This document shows positions 32,560-41,578 of a stretch of 64,000 nucleotides of DNA, in pieces. A model generated the notes under the pieces. The model saw only the letters and a list, made by a program, of their open reading frames with translations. It was not told the origin of the DNA and made no database searches. The DNA lies in the NCBI GenBank assembly GCA_047974745.1, contig JBKECO010000018.1, forward strand, positions 1-64,000, in the 5' to 3' direction. Position numbers and translations under genes: made by a program. Position 1 is the first letter of the stretch, and every line of letters begins with the position of its first letter. The DNA is from JBKECO01 sp047974745 (lineage in GTDB: Bacteria; Bacillota; Clostridia; Lachnospirales; Lachnospiraceae).

Positions 32560-33360
32560 ATGGTAAAAGGTTTATATTCTGCATACAATGGAATGATTCA
32601 GGAACAGCGCAGAATGGATGTTATCACAAATAATCTCGCAAATTCAGATACCACTGGCTACAAACGGGAAGCCACTGTAAATCAGTCCTTTGAGGCACAG
32701 TTAGCATTGCGGATCAAGGATCTCTCGACTCCGAATACAGCGAATGCTATCGGCAATGTCAATCTGGGCGTGAAAACAGGTGAGACATATCGCGATTACA
32801 GCCAGGGAAATTTTAAAGTAACAGATAATACCTATGATCTGGCAATTGGCGGAGATGGGTTTTTTGCCATACCATACACAGATAAAGCAGGCAATACATC
32901 AGTCAAGTATACAAGAGACGGAGCCTTTACAGTGAATACAGATGGGTATCTTGTGACAAAGGATGGAGATTTTGTTCTGAATGCGGCCGGCGCGGAAAGC
33001 GGAACAGGCGGTGCAGGGAATTACATAAAGATCGATCCGTTAAAGGACGTTTCCGTCGCAGCCGATGGAACGATCACGCAGGATAATGCTGTGACTGGAA
33101 AGATTGGTTTGGTGGACTTTGAAGATTATAATTATCTCTCCATGTTCGGCGAGAATCTGTATGATGCAGTGGATGGAGCTGTGAAGAAGGATCCCATTGC
33201 AACAGTATCACAAGGCGTTCTGGAAGCATCGAATGTCAATATTGTTTCTGAAATGGTAGAAATGATTGCGATCACAAGAGCATATGAAGCAAATCAAAAG
33301 ATAATACAAACAATAGATGAGACGCTTGATAAGGCGGCGAATACAGTAGGAAAAGTATAG
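32560..33360 (+). CDS. flhO: Flagellar basal-body rod protein (FlgF/FlhO-like)
   Basis: This 266-residue protein belongs to the FlgBCFG/hook family. The N-terminal helix LYSAYNGMIQEQRRMDVITN and the ANSDTTGYKRE motif lead into a central beta region with GGDGFFAI. The C-terminal heptad region SNVNIVSEMVEMIAITRAYE closes the coiled coil. It should form part of the distal or proximal rod outside the membrane, exported by the flagellar type III system, so no cleavable signal is needed. It follows mbl and precedes its paralogue by 13 bases. The FlgF assignment rests on order; the two paralogues are alike. Confidence 0.9.
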   Translation: MVKGLYSAYNGMIQEQRRMDVITNNLANSDTTGYKREATVNQSFEAQLALRIKDLSTPNTANAIGNVNLGVKTGETYRDYSQGNFKVTDNTYDLAIGGDGFFAIPYTDKAGNTSVKYTRDGAFTVNTDGYLVTKDGDFVLNAAGAESGTGGAGNYIKIDPLKDVSVAADGTITQDNAVTGKIGLVDFEDYNYLSMFGENLYDAVDGAVKKDPIATVSQGVLEASNVNIVSEMVEMIAITRAYEANQKIIQTIDETLDKAANTVGKV

Positions 33361-33373
33361 GAGGTCAGTTACA

Positions 33374-34186
33374 ATGATGAGATCACTCTGGACTGCAGCA
33401 TCAGGAATGATAGCCCAGCAGACGAATGTGGATACAATCTCTAATAATATAGCGAATGTCAATACCACAGGATACAAATCGGAGCGTGCAGAATTCAAAT
33501 CACTTCTATATCAAACATTACAGACCAAATCTACGACAGCGAATGCCGAGGAGAAGCCAATTGGAGCTCAGGTCGGTCTTGGAGCGAGAGTTGCAGCCAT
33601 CAGTACGAACAATGCACAGGGAATCCTGCAGGCATCAGATAGCGATACGGATTTTGCGATTGATGGACCAGGATATTTTGCGATCGGATATGGTGCAGAT
33701 GTCATGTATACCAGAGCAGGAAGCTTTGAGTGGGCAGTAGGTACAGATGGATCGGTGCTTACAACTGCCAGCGGCAACCCGGTACTGGATTCGGATGGTA
33801 ACAGAATTACAGTCCCAGCCGGAGTCACAGCCGATCAGATGGAGATTTCATCCGATGGAACAATTGGTTACAGAGATACTGCTGGAACATATTATTCGAC
33901 CGGGAAGAAAATAGGACTATATCAGTTCAATAATCCAAATGGACTGGATAAAAAAGGTGACAGTCTGTATGCAGTTACAGCTGCATCCGGCAATGCAAGA
34001 AATGAAGCTACAGATGCAGCTTTGACAAAGAGCAAGCTTTATCAGAACTATCTGGAAGGCTCGAATGTCAATGTGGCTAATGAGATGGTAAGCCTGATCA
34101 TTGCCCAGAGAGCATATGAACTGAATTCAAAGGCCATAACTGCTTCAGATGAGATGCTGCAGCAGGCGAATAATCTAAGACGATAA
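33374..34186 (+). CDS. flhP: Flagellar distal rod protein (FlgG/FlhP-like)
   Basis: This 270-residue paralogue of the preceding gene has N-terminal MMRSLWTAASGMIAQQTNVD, NNIANVNTTGYKSERAEF, central DGPGYFAIG and C-terminal EGSNVNVANEMVSLIIAQRA plus YELNSKAITASDEML. These are classic FlgG ends. It builds the distal rod joined to the hook. GAGGTCAG precedes ATG 33374, and the stop is nine bases from the rod-binding gene. Confidence 0.9.
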   Translation: MMRSLWTAASGMIAQQTNVDTISNNIANVNTTGYKSERAEFKSLLYQTLQTKSTTANAEEKPIGAQVGLGARVAAISTNNAQGILQASDSDTDFAIDGPGYFAIGYGADVMYTRAGSFEWAVGTDGSVLTTASGNPVLDSDGNRITVPAGVTADQMEISSDGTIGYRDTAGTYYSTGKKIGLYQFNNPNGLDKKGDSLYAVTAASGNARNEATDAALTKSKLYQNYLEGSNVNVANEMVSLIIAQRAYELNSKAITASDEMLQQANNLRR

Positions 34187-34195
34187 GGAGTCAGT

Positions 34196-34552
34196 ATGAG
34201 TATTGGACTTAATACGATCTCAAGCTATCTAGATCAGACAGATAAACTGTCTGCAAATCAAAATACAGATCTTTCAAAGGCGAATGAAGACGAGCTGATG
34301 GACGTCTGCAAGGAATTTGAAGCATATTTTATAGAGCAGGTCATGAAAGAGATGGAGAAGACGATTCCGAAGTCGGAAGACGAAAGTACTACCATGTCAG
34401 GTATGACAGATTACTTCAAGGAATTCACGATGCAGAACATGGCTGCTGAGATCAGTGAACAGCAGGACCTTGGCCTTGCACAGAGTCTTTTTGAACAGAT
34501 GAAGCGGAATTACAGTACCCTTGTGACGGATACAGACTCTGTAACAGAGTAG
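34196..34552 (+). CDS. Rod-binding protein (FlgJ N-terminal domain family)
   Basis: This 118-residue protein matches the rod-binding (FlgJ N-terminal, PF10135-like) domain: ELMDVCKEFEAYFIEQVMKE, a linker, then MTDYFKEFTMQNMAAEIS and GLAQSLFEQMKRNY. It lacks the C-terminal muramidase domain of enterobacterial FlgJ, as is common in Firmicutes. It should cap or assist rod assembly together with flhO and flhP. It is the last gene of the block, followed by a strong hairpin. Confidence 0.88.
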   Translation: MSIGLNTISSYLDQTDKLSANQNTDLSKANEDELMDVCKEFEAYFIEQVMKEMEKTIPKSEDESTTMSGMTDYFKEFTMQNMAAEISEQQDLGLAQSLFEQMKRNYSTLVTDTDSVTE

Positions 34553-34575
34553 AAGAATGAAATAAATTAGATAGG

Positions 34576-34605
34576 TGGGAGTCTCGGTGAGACTCCCATA
34601 ATTTG
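34576..34605 (+). terminator. Terminator of the flagellar block
   Basis: TGGGAGTCTC (34576-34585) and GAGACTCCCA (34589-34598) form a perfect 10-bp stem with loop GGT. The following TAATTTG is only a weak T-tract. Confidence 0.6.
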
Positions 34606-34672
34606 ATACTGGGGTCAGAATTTCTTTTGGTGTAAGCATCATAATTTGTATAGAATATGAGAGGGAGTTTTT

Positions 34673-36883
34673 TTGGAGAAGATCAGCGGTTTTATCGATC
34701 ATGTCATATATAGAAATGCAGAGAACGGCTATACGGTCTTTGTGTTGATCAGTGGGGAGGAAGAAGTTACCTGTGTTGGCGTTATACCTGTGATTCACGA
34801 AGGGGAGAATGTCAGCATTCAGGGCGATCTGGTGGATCATCCCACCTATGGCACTCAGATGAAAATTAATTCCATGGAGGCCTGCGAACCGGAAGATGCA
34901 ATTTCCATGGAGCGCTACCTGGGTTCCGGGGCAATCAAAGGAATTGGTGCCGCTTTAGCTGCCCGCATTGTTCGGCGCTTTAAAAAAGACACCTTCCGAA
35001 TTATTGAGCAGGAGCCTGAAAGACTCATTGAGGTCAGGGGAATCAGCGAAAGAAAAGCAAGAGAAATCAGCGATCAGGTCGCCGGTAAAAAGGATCTGCG
35101 ACAGGCAATGATCTTCCTGCAGCAATATGGAATCAATCATTCGCTCGCTGTGAAGATCTATGAAACATACCACCAGGAGATCTATCGGATCGTAAAAGAA
35201 AATCCCTATCAGCTGGCAGATGATATACAGGGCATCGGATTTAAAATTGCAGACGAAATTGCTGCAAAGGTGGGAATCCACACGGACTCCGATTTTAGAA
35301 TCAGAAGCGGCATTCAATATACTCTTTTGCAGGCATCGGGGGAAGGGCACACCTATTTGCCTTCAGATGTGTTAGAGAAACGAACGGCCGAGCTGATCGG
35401 TGTAGACAGAGAGTATATAAAAAAGCATTTTATGGATCTGGCCATTGAGAAGAAGATCGTCATAAAACAAAATAATATTTATGCAGCATCGTTTTATTAT
35501 CTGGAACTGAATGTTGCAGCAATGCTAAGGAATCTGAATCTGTCGTTCGATATCATGGATCTTGAGATTGATCAGAAGCTGCTAAAAATAGAAAAAGAAA
35601 TAGGAATGGATCCGGATGAAATGCAGTCTAAAGCAGTTCGAGAGGCTGTAAAGCATGGCGTCATGATCATAACGGGCGGTCCGGGAACCGGAAAGACCAC
35701 CACGATCAATACCATGATCCGTTTCTTTATGCAGGAGGGACTGGATATCCTGCTTGCAGCTCCAACCGGTCGTGCGGCAAAACGAATGAGCGAGACAACG
35801 GGATTTGAAGCCAGAACGATACATCGAATGCTGGAACTCAATGGGGGAATAGAAGGAGCAGAAGGATTTGCCCGAACTGCAGAGAATCCCCTGGAAACGG
35901 ATGTCATCATTATCGATGAGATGTCAATGGTGGACATTTCGTTGATGAACGCATTGTTAAAAGCAGTCATACCGGGAACAAGAATCATTCTGGTAGGTGA
36001 TGTGAACCAGCTGCCAAGTGTGGGACCCGGAAATGTACTGCAGGATATCATCGACTCTAATGTCTTTCCTGTCGTTCGCCTGAATAAAATATTTCGACAG
36101 GCTACCTCGAGTGACATTGTGGTCAATGCGCATAAGATCAACAAAGGAGAGTCCATCGTTCTGGATAATAAGAGCCGTGATTTCTTTTTTTTGAAACGAT
36201 ATGATGCAGACAGTATTACTAATGTCATGGTACAACTGATCGCACAAAAGCTCCCGGGTTATGTCAAAGCCACCTCATTCGATATACAGGTCCTGACTCC
36301 GATGCGCAAAGGACTTCTAGGAGTAGAAAATCTTAATCAGATCCTGCAGCAGTATCTGAATCCAAAAAGCAAAGAGAAGGTGGAGATCGAACACGGAGAG
36401 GGTGTTTTCCGCGAAGGCGATAAAGTGATGCAGACGAAGAACAATTATCAGCTGGAGTGGGAGATCACAAACAGATATCGCCTTACTATCGATCAGGGGC
36501 TTGGAGTCTTCAATGGGGATATGGGAATTATTCGAGAGATCAATCGGTTCAGTGAGACGATGAAGGTAGAATTTGATGAAGGGCGAATGGTGACCTATTC
36601 CTTAAAAGGAATTGAGGAGCTAGAGCTTGCTTATGCGATCACGATTCATAAATCCCAGGGATCTGAGTATCCAGCAGTCGTGATTCCGTTGTTCGGCGGG
36701 CCTAAGATGCTGATGAACCGTAACCTGATCTATACGGCTGTGACACGTGCAAAGTCCTGTGTGACACTAGTGGGTGATGAGAAGATATTTCAGTCTATGA
36801 TCGAGAACCTGACACAGCGCCAGCGTTACTGCGGTCTGAAGGATCAGATCTGTGAATATAAAAATCCTATGGAGTGCGACTGA
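34673..36883 (+). CDS. recD2: RecD2-type SF1B DNA helicase
   Basis: This 736-residue 5'-3' helicase is found in bacteria where RecD is not part of RecBCD and acts in DNA repair. An N-terminal OB-like and helix-hairpin-helix region (IKGIGAALAARIV; GIGFKIADEIAAKVG) precedes Walker A in ITGGPGTGKTTTINT (about residue 333). DEMSMVDISLM, VGDVNQLPSVGPG and AITIHKSQGSEYPAVVIPL follow, with TAVTRAK near the C-terminus. The length is normal. Start is TTG 34673 five bases after GAGGGAG. TAGAAT at 34651-34656 may be its -10 box. Confidence 0.92.
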   Translation: MEKISGFIDHVIYRNAENGYTVFVLISGEEEVTCVGVIPVIHEGENVSIQGDLVDHPTYGTQMKINSMEACEPEDAISMERYLGSGAIKGIGAALAARIVRRFKKDTFRIIEQEPERLIEVRGISERKAREISDQVAGKKDLRQAMIFLQQYGINHSLAVKIYETYHQEIYRIVKENPYQLADDIQGIGFKIADEIAAKVGIHTDSDFRIRSGIQYTLLQASGEGHTYLPSDVLEKRTAELIGVDREYIKKHFMDLAIEKKIVIKQNNIYAASFYYLELNVAAMLRNLNLSFDIMDLEIDQKLLKIEKEIGMDPDEMQSKAVREAVKHGVMIITGGPGTGKTTTINTMIRFFMQEGLDILLAAPTGRAAKRMSETTGFEARTIHRMLELNGGIEGAEGFARTAENPLETDVIIIDEMSMVDISLMNALLKAVIPGTRIILVGDVNQLPSVGPGNVLQDIIDSNVFPVVRLNKIFRQATSSDIVVNAHKINKGESIVLDNKSRDFFFLKRYDADSITNVMVQLIAQKLPGYVKATSFDIQVLTPMRKGLLGVENLNQILQQYLNPKSKEKVEIEHGEGVFREGDKVMQTKNNYQLEWEITNRYRLTIDQGLGVFNGDMGIIREINRFSETMKVEFDEGRMVTYSLKGIEELELAYAITIHKSQGSEYPAVVIPLFGGPKMLMNRNLIYTAVTRAKSCVTLVGDEKIFQSMIENLTQRQRYCGLKDQICEYKNPMECD

Positions 36884-36924
36884 TTCTTATGCGGAATTAT
36901 CGTATCCATAGGATAGTCTGTACA

Positions 36925-37722
36925 TTATTTTGATAAAAGTGCCTTGTCGTTGGAGAATTCTTCTCCGCTGACTTCTTCGAATTTCAACAGCAGTTCTTCT
37001 ACTGTCAGGTTTTTCTTTTCTTCTCCGGAAATATCAAGTACTATGGTTCCTTCGTTCATCATAATGAGGCGATTGCCATGATGAATGGCATCTCTCATGT
37101 TATGTGTGACCATCATAGCTGTCAGATGGTATTCCTGTATCAGCTTTTCGGAGAGATCCAGTACCTTAGCGGCAGTTTTCGGGTCAAGTGCAGCAGTGTG
37201 TTCATCCAGCAGTAATAGCTTGGGCTTCTGAATCGATGCCATGAGCAGAGTCAGTGCCTGACGCTGACCGCCAGAGAGCAATCCCACCTTAGAACTCATC
37301 CTGCCTTCAAGACCAAGATCCAGCTCCTTAAGTGCTTCCCGATAGGCTTCCTTTTCCGATTTTGTAATGCCCCATTTCAGGCCACGTTTCTTGCCTCGCC
37401 TTGCAGCCAGAGCAAGATTCTCCTGAATTTCCATTGTTGCAGCAGTACCTGTCATGGGATCCTGAAATACCCTTCCTAGAAAACGAGCTCTCTGATGCTC
37501 TGAGAGTCCAGTCACATCCTGTCCATCAATGATGATCGAACCGGTATCGATCGGCCAGACGCCTGCAACTGCATTCAGCATTGTGGATTTTCCGGCTCCA
37601 TTTCCGCCAATAACGGTGACAAAATCCCCTTCCTTCAACTCAAGAGATACTTTAGTCAGAGCAGGTTTTTCATTGATCGTGCCTATATTAAAGGTTTTCG
37701 AAATATGATTTAATTGCAGCAT
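36925..37722 (-). CDS. ABC transporter ATP-binding protein (TrpZ-like)
   Basis: This 265-residue ATPase energises the adjacent importer. Walker A is GGNGAGKST, signature LSGGQRQALT, Walker B LLLLDEHTAALD, and the switch histidine is in MVTHNM. MEIQENLALAARRGKKRG lies in the helical region. It overlaps the permease stop by one base and is the last gene of the three-gene minus-strand operon. Permease and binding protein together give the TrpXYZ/ABC-sub-bind type of system, used for tryptophan or similar small molecules in Firmicutes; the substrate is not proven. Confidence 0.9.
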   Translation of the reverse strand: MLQLNHISKTFNIGTINEKPALTKVSLELKEGDFVTVIGGNGAGKSTMLNAVAGVWPIDTGSIIIDGQDVTGLSEHQRARFLGRVFQDPMTGTAATMEIQENLALAARRGKKRGLKWGITKSEKEAYREALKELDLGLEGRMSSKVGLLSGGQRQALTLLMASIQKPKLLLLDEHTAALDPKTAAKVLDLSEKLIQEYHLTAMMVTHNMRDAIHHGNRLIMMNEGTIVLDISGEEKKNLTVEELLLKFEEVSGEEFSNDKALLSK

Positions 37723-38645
37723 TAGCGCTCACCTCCATTTTTTGCCGATTTCTTGAAGGAAGCCTTAGACTTCGCTCTCAGATTTGGGATAGCGAGGAAA
37801 ACAGCTACAACGATCGCAGAAAACAGCTTCAAATTCTGTGATGGCAGTCCCAGCCACAATACAAAGGTGATTACGATATAATAGATGACCGCGCCAAGTA
37901 TGACAAAAACAAGGCGTGCTACGAAGTTCAGTCTTTTTCGAAAGATAGCCTCTCCCAGTACCTCGCCAATAATGACAGCAGCCAGTCCGATTACAATGGC
38001 GCCACGTCCCATATTCACATCTGCATTTCCTTGATATTGCGCATACAGACCACCGGCAAGACCAACAAGTCCGTTTGAAAGTGCCAGAGCAAGGATCTTT
38101 GCAGTATTCGTATTGATGCCCTGGGCACGGGCCATATTTGGATTACAGCCTGTAGCACGGATCGTAAACCCTTGTTCTGTACCGAAATACCAGTACAGCA
38201 ATGCTACAATTACGACCAGAAACAGCGTGGTGTTCACGATCGCCAGTGGAATATGTCTGAGTGTTACCACCAGATTATATTTGTCGATGGATACAGCCTG
38301 ATTTGATTTGCCCATGATATTCATATTGATAGAATATAGTGCGATCTGCGTCAGAATTCCCGCAAGGATATCAGGAATTCCAAGGGCAGTATTTAAGAAA
38401 GCTGTCACAAGTCCTGCTGTCACTCCGGCTAAAAAGGAGACAGAAAGAACAATGATTGGTGACCAGCCATTTAAAATCAGCATTACAGCAACCGCACCGC
38501 CGGTCGCGAGTGAGCCGTCCACAGTCAGATCTGCGAAATTAAGTATTTTAAATGTCAAATAAACTCCAAGAGCCAGTATACCCCATATCAGACCTTGTGC
38601 TAAAGATCCCGGCATAGCGCGGAACAGCGACATAACATTAAGCAT
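37722..38645 (-). CDS. ABC transporter permease (TrpY-like)
   Basis: This 307-residue integral membrane protein has about eight hydrophobic spans and the branched-chain-permease-like segments LTFKILNFADLTVDGSLATG and NGLVGLAGGLYAQYQGNADV, which mark this importer class. The start at 38645 is preceded on the minus strand by GGAGG at eight bases. The middle gene of the operon lies 45 bases after the binding protein gene and ends in an overlap with the ATPase gene. Confidence 0.9.
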   Translation of the reverse strand: MLNVMSLFRAMPGSLAQGLIWGILALGVYLTFKILNFADLTVDGSLATGGAVAVMLILNGWSPIIVLSVSFLAGVTAGLVTAFLNTALGIPDILAGILTQIALYSINMNIMGKSNQAVSIDKYNLVVTLRHIPLAIVNTTLFLVVIVALLYWYFGTEQGFTIRATGCNPNMARAQGINTNTAKILALALSNGLVGLAGGLYAQYQGNADVNMGRGAIVIGLAAVIIGEVLGEAIFRKRLNFVARLVFVILGAVIYYIVITFVLWLGLPSQNLKLFSAIVVAVFLAIPNLRAKSKASFKKSAKNGGER

Positions 38646-38690
38646 TTCATTAACCTCCAGTGAAAATGTTACTTACGAAACAAATTTGAT

Positions 38691-39755
38691 TTAATAGCCT
38701 TCGATCGCAACATAATCCTCAGGAATTGTGACGCCAAGTTCAGATGCGACGGTCGGATTGTATTCTTTTACCGGTGCATCCGCATACTCAATAGGCATAG
38801 TTCCTGGGTCAGCTCCGTTCACAAGGATTTCATATGCCATAAGACCGGTCTGATATCCAAGATCATAATAGCTGATGGATAAGGTTGCAACACCTGCAGA
38901 ACAAATACCCTCTTCACCGGCAATCATAGGAATGCCTGCAGGAAGGATAATATTTTTTACGATTTCAATATTTGATGCCATTGTATTGTCGGTCGGAACA
39001 TAAAGGACATCACATTCTGCGATCGCTGCAGTTGTAACTGCCTGAATCTCATTTGAATCAGCAGCAGTGTATTCTTTCCATGCGATTCCCTTCTCGTCCA
39101 GATATTTTCCAAATTCAGTTGCCTGATAAGCGGAGTTAGGTTCTGCTGAGCAGTAAAGGATACCTACCTGCTTCACCTCTGGAAACAGTTCGACTAACAT
39201 ATCTGCTTGTTTGTCAAGAGGAGCAAGGTCGGATGTACCTGAAATGTTCGTTCCGGTGGATCCGCTCCAGTCATCAATATTCAATGCAGTTGCATAGTCA
39301 GTTACAGATGTTCCGACTACCGGAATTGAATTGGTCGCAGCAGCAGCCGCCTGAAGTGCAGGAGTCGCATTTGCCATGATGAGGTCAACGTTATTTGATA
39401 CAAATCCCGATGCGATCGTTGCGGCATTGGTAGCCTCACCCTGTGCATTCTGAAGATCGAACACAACGCTGTCACCTAATTTTTCAGTCAGTGCATCCTG
39501 AAATCCCTGTGTAGCAGCATCGAGTGCAGGGTGTTCTACAAGCTGGCTGATGCCGACCTGATAAACCGTATCCCCGGATGCTTCGGTAGAAGCAGCCTCG
39601 GTGGAAGCAGATTCCGTGGATGCTGTCTCGGATACAGCTTCACTGGTTGCAGATTCTGATGTAGTTGTTGAAGTGGAACTGCCTGAGCAGGCAGCGAGGC
39701 TAAGTGCCATGGTTGCAGCCATAATCACAGCAAGAACTGATTTTGTTTTTTTCAT
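38691..39755 (-). CDS. ABC transporter substrate-binding lipoprotein (TrpX-like)
   Basis: This 354-residue extracellular binding protein has a signal peptide with lipobox LAAC (Cys23) and a Ser/Thr/Glu-rich linker of about 40 residues. The ABC-sub-bind (PF04392-like) fold follows: VYQVGISQLVEHPALDAATQ, NVDLIMANATPALQAAAAAT, VVGTSVTDY, VGILYCSAEPNSAYQ, DVLYVPTDNTMASNIE and GEEGICSAGVATLSISYYDL. The strong GGAGGG ribosome binding site and the upstream promoter put it first in the operon. Tryptophan or a related aromatic compound is the best guess from family knowledge. Confidence 0.9.
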   Translation of the reverse strand: MKKTKSVLAVIMAATMALSLAACSGSSTSTTTSESATSEAVSETASTESASTEAASTEASGDTVYQVGISQLVEHPALDAATQGFQDALTEKLGDSVVFDLQNAQGEATNAATIASGFVSNNVDLIMANATPALQAAAAATNSIPVVGTSVTDYATALNIDDWSGSTGTNISGTSDLAPLDKQADMLVELFPEVKQVGILYCSAEPNSAYQATEFGKYLDEKGIAWKEYTAADSNEIQAVTTAAIAECDVLYVPTDNTMASNIEIVKNIILPAGIPMIAGEEGICSAGVATLSISYYDLGYQTGLMAYEILVNGADPGTMPIEYADAPVKEYNPTVASELGVTIPEDYVAIEGY

Positions 39756-39787
39756 ATAATTCCCTCCTGTTATTTAAAAACAAACTA

Positions 39788-39859
39788 TCACTTCAGAGTG
39801 TTCACACGTTGAAGTGACGAATTATTTAGATTATAAAGTAGAGAAATAAGGAAAGTCAA
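39788..39859 (-). promoter_or_regulatory. Promoter and stem-loop leader of the ABC importer operon
   Basis: On the minus strand TTGACT (39859-39854), an 18-base spacer and TATAAT (39835-39830). Just downstream, TCACTTCA (39817-39810) and TGAAGTGA (39795-39788) form an 8-bp inverted repeat whose loop contains GTGT-GA-ACAC. It sits at about +6 to +35 of the transcript, suiting an operator or short attenuating hairpin. It is too short for a T-box. Confidence 0.6.
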
Positions 39860-39898
39860 TCTTTTCTTATTTGAATATGTCACGAAGGGAGACTGATT

Positions 39899-40630
39899 TT
39901 GACATTTAAAAAAATTCTATACAACATCTTTGATTTTTTTACAGATATTCTTTTGCCGAGGCGGTGCCCGATCTGCGGTCAGATTCCATCAGGAGCTGAT
40001 AGGATCTGCCCGGACTGCCTCAAAAAGATTAGGATTGCTGTAGAACCGGTATGTACGAACTGCGGGAAACCGATCGAGAAGGTGCAGGATGAGATCTGCT
40101 ATGACTGTGGCAGAACCAGGCACCTCTTTCGGCAGGGAAAAGCATATTGCCTCCACACGGGAGTGATTCGGGATTCCATGTACCAGATCAAGTATGCGAA
40201 TAAAAGGGAATACATGCAGGTATTTGCAAAAGAATGGTACGACTTGAACTGCGAATGGATAAGCCGTAAACAAATACAAATGATCATACCAATACCGCTG
40301 CACCGCAAAAAGAGGAGGCAAAGAGGGTACAATCAGGCTAAAGTCATGGCGGATGAATTGGGAAAATATCTTGATATTCCGGTGGAACATAAGCTTTTGT
40401 ATCGGTGCAGACAGACGCGTCCGCAAAAGGATCTAAACGACACGATGCGCAGACAAAATCTTAAAAATGCATTCCAGACCGTTTCTTCTCCGATTCGGTT
40501 AAAGAATATCCTGCTTGTTGACGATATATATACTACAGGAAGTACGATCGATGCAGCAGTTAGTGCACTGCTGGAAGCTGGTGTGGAAAATGTATATTTT
40601 GCCGTGATCAGTATCGGGGATGGATATTAA
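39899..40630 (+). CDS. comF: ComF-family phosphoribosyltransferase-like protein
   Basis: This 243-residue ComF/GntX-family protein is linked to DNA uptake in competent bacteria. The N-terminal zinc module has CPICG...CPDCL and CTNCG...CYDCG (about residues 22-65). The C-terminal phosphoribosyltransferase domain shows IPIPLHRKKRRQRGYNQ and the PRPP loop LLVDDIYTTGST. Start is TTG 39899 with GAAGGGA upstream. The gene precedes the YvyF-like flagellar-operon gene, as comFC-yvyF does in Bacillus subtilis. Confidence 0.9.
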   Translation: MTFKKILYNIFDFFTDILLPRRCPICGQIPSGADRICPDCLKKIRIAVEPVCTNCGKPIEKVQDEICYDCGRTRHLFRQGKAYCLHTGVIRDSMYQIKYANKREYMQVFAKEWYDLNCEWISRKQIQMIIPIPLHRKKRRQRGYNQAKVMADELGKYLDIPVEHKLLYRCRQTRPQKDLNDTMRRQNLKNAFQTVSSPIRLKNILLVDDIYTTGSTIDAAVSALLEAGVENVYFAVISIGDGY

Positions 40631-40642
40631 GGAGGATATGAA

Positions 40643-41044
40643 ATGGATGTAAGAAATTGCAAGGAATGTGGGAAACTTTTCGATTATGTGCAGGGTGATC
40701 AGATTTGTGTCACTTGTAAGATGAAGTGCGAGAAGAAGTTTAATTCGGTAAGGGACTTCATTCGAGCACATGAGAAGGCGATTCTGGATGAAATTGCTGA
40801 GACGAATGAAGTTTCGGTCCGTCAAATTCGAATCTGGATTCGGGAGGAAAGGCTGACTTTTTCAAAAGACTCACCGATTGGCATTGAATGCGAGAACTGT
40901 GGCACATTTATCAGGACAGGACGGTTTTGCAATAAGTGCAAAAATAATATTTCTCATAACTTAAAAGGTATGCTGAATGAAAAAGATAGTAAGAACGACT
41001 TTAAATTAAGAACATCGGAGCGAATGCGCTTCCTTGACAAATAG
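40643..41044 (+). CDS. YvyF-like flagellar operon protein
   Basis: This 133-residue zinc-ribbon protein resembles TIGR03826/YvyF. N-terminal CKECGKLF...CVTCKMKC forms one zinc site. A helix-turn-helix-like part (IAETNEVSVRQIRIWI) follows, then a second pair CENCG...CNKCKNN. YvyF in Bacillus lies between comF and flgM and affects flagellar gene control. Here it is 12 bases after comF with GGAGGATATG, but the next genes are not flgM/flgK. The exact role is unknown. Confidence 0.82.
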   Translation: MDVRNCKECGKLFDYVQGDQICVTCKMKCEKKFNSVRDFIRAHEKAILDEIAETNEVSVRQIRIWIREERLTFSKDSPIGIECENCGTFIRTGRFCNKCKNNISHNLKGMLNEKDSKNDFKLRTSERMRFLDK

Positions 41045-41050
41045 TCTGAC

Positions 41051-41085
41051 AACAGATCCTGCACAAGCGTAGGGTCTGTTTTTTT
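41051..41085 (+). terminator. Terminator after comF-yvyF
   Basis: AACAGATCCT (41051-41060) pairs with AGGGTCTGTT (41071-41080), one G-T pair, then seven T in a row. Confidence 0.88.
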
Positions 41086-41093
41086 GAAAATCT

Positions 41094-41121
41094 TTGCAAT
41101 TAAAGTTCATTATGATATACT
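41094..41121 (+). promoter_or_regulatory. Promoter of the membrane protein-cdaA operon
   Basis: TTGCAA (41094-41099), 16 bases, TATACT (41116-41121) with TGA before it (an extended -10). It lies directly after the comF-yvyF terminator and can drive the genes from 41164 onward. Confidence 0.65.
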
Positions 41122-41163
41122 ATATGCATGTATGCAAAAAAATAAAAACGGATGGAGAATGCT

Positions 41164-41562
41164 ATGATAAATGAAGAAAGAGTGAAAGAAATGACTCACA
41201 TGGCGGTCTTTGAACAGAAAGAAGGAATGAAGGCAAGGCCTATGGAGGAGTACTTTCGCTCTGATTATATTGGCAAAGAGCTGATCAAAAGCCTGATTTC
41301 TGGAACCATAGCTTTTGCAATCATGATGGTTATTGGAATTGTTTATAAATGGGAGGAGTTTGCAAACAGTCTGCAGGTAGTCAACATTGAACAAATGCTG
41401 ACAAAGGCAGTCTTCATGTATTTGATTTTCATGTTTCTCTATCTTACTGTGACATATATTGTCTATGACTACAGATACAGAGAAGGCAGAAAAAAAGTAA
41501 GACAATTCTATCAGCGATTAAAAAAAGTAAATCAAACCTATCGCAACGAAGATAGAATGTAA
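41164..41562 (+). CDS. Small two-helix membrane protein of unknown function
   Basis: This 132-residue protein has an acidic/basic N-terminus and two membrane spans (about 46-63 and 82-102). A strongly basic C-terminal tail follows (YRYREGRKKVRQFYQRLKKV). I do not recognise a family. ATG 41164 is chosen because GGAG (41154-41157) precedes it; ATG 41152 would put that Shine-Dalgarno sequence inside the gene. It is first in a probable operon with another membrane protein and cdaA-cdaR. Confidence 0.65.
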   Translation: MINEERVKEMTHMAVFEQKEGMKARPMEEYFRSDYIGKELIKSLISGTIAFAIMMVIGIVYKWEEFANSLQVVNIEQMLTKAVFMYLIFMFLYLTVTYIVYDYRYREGRKKVRQFYQRLKKVNQTYRNEDRM

Positions 41563-41578
41563 CAACAGGAGGAACAAA

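Noticed and set aside
35572..36228. Long minus-strand frame (218 codons) opposite recD2
   Set aside because: It is antisense to a clear helicase gene with intact motifs; residue composition is Ser/Ile/Pro-skewed as in complement frames.
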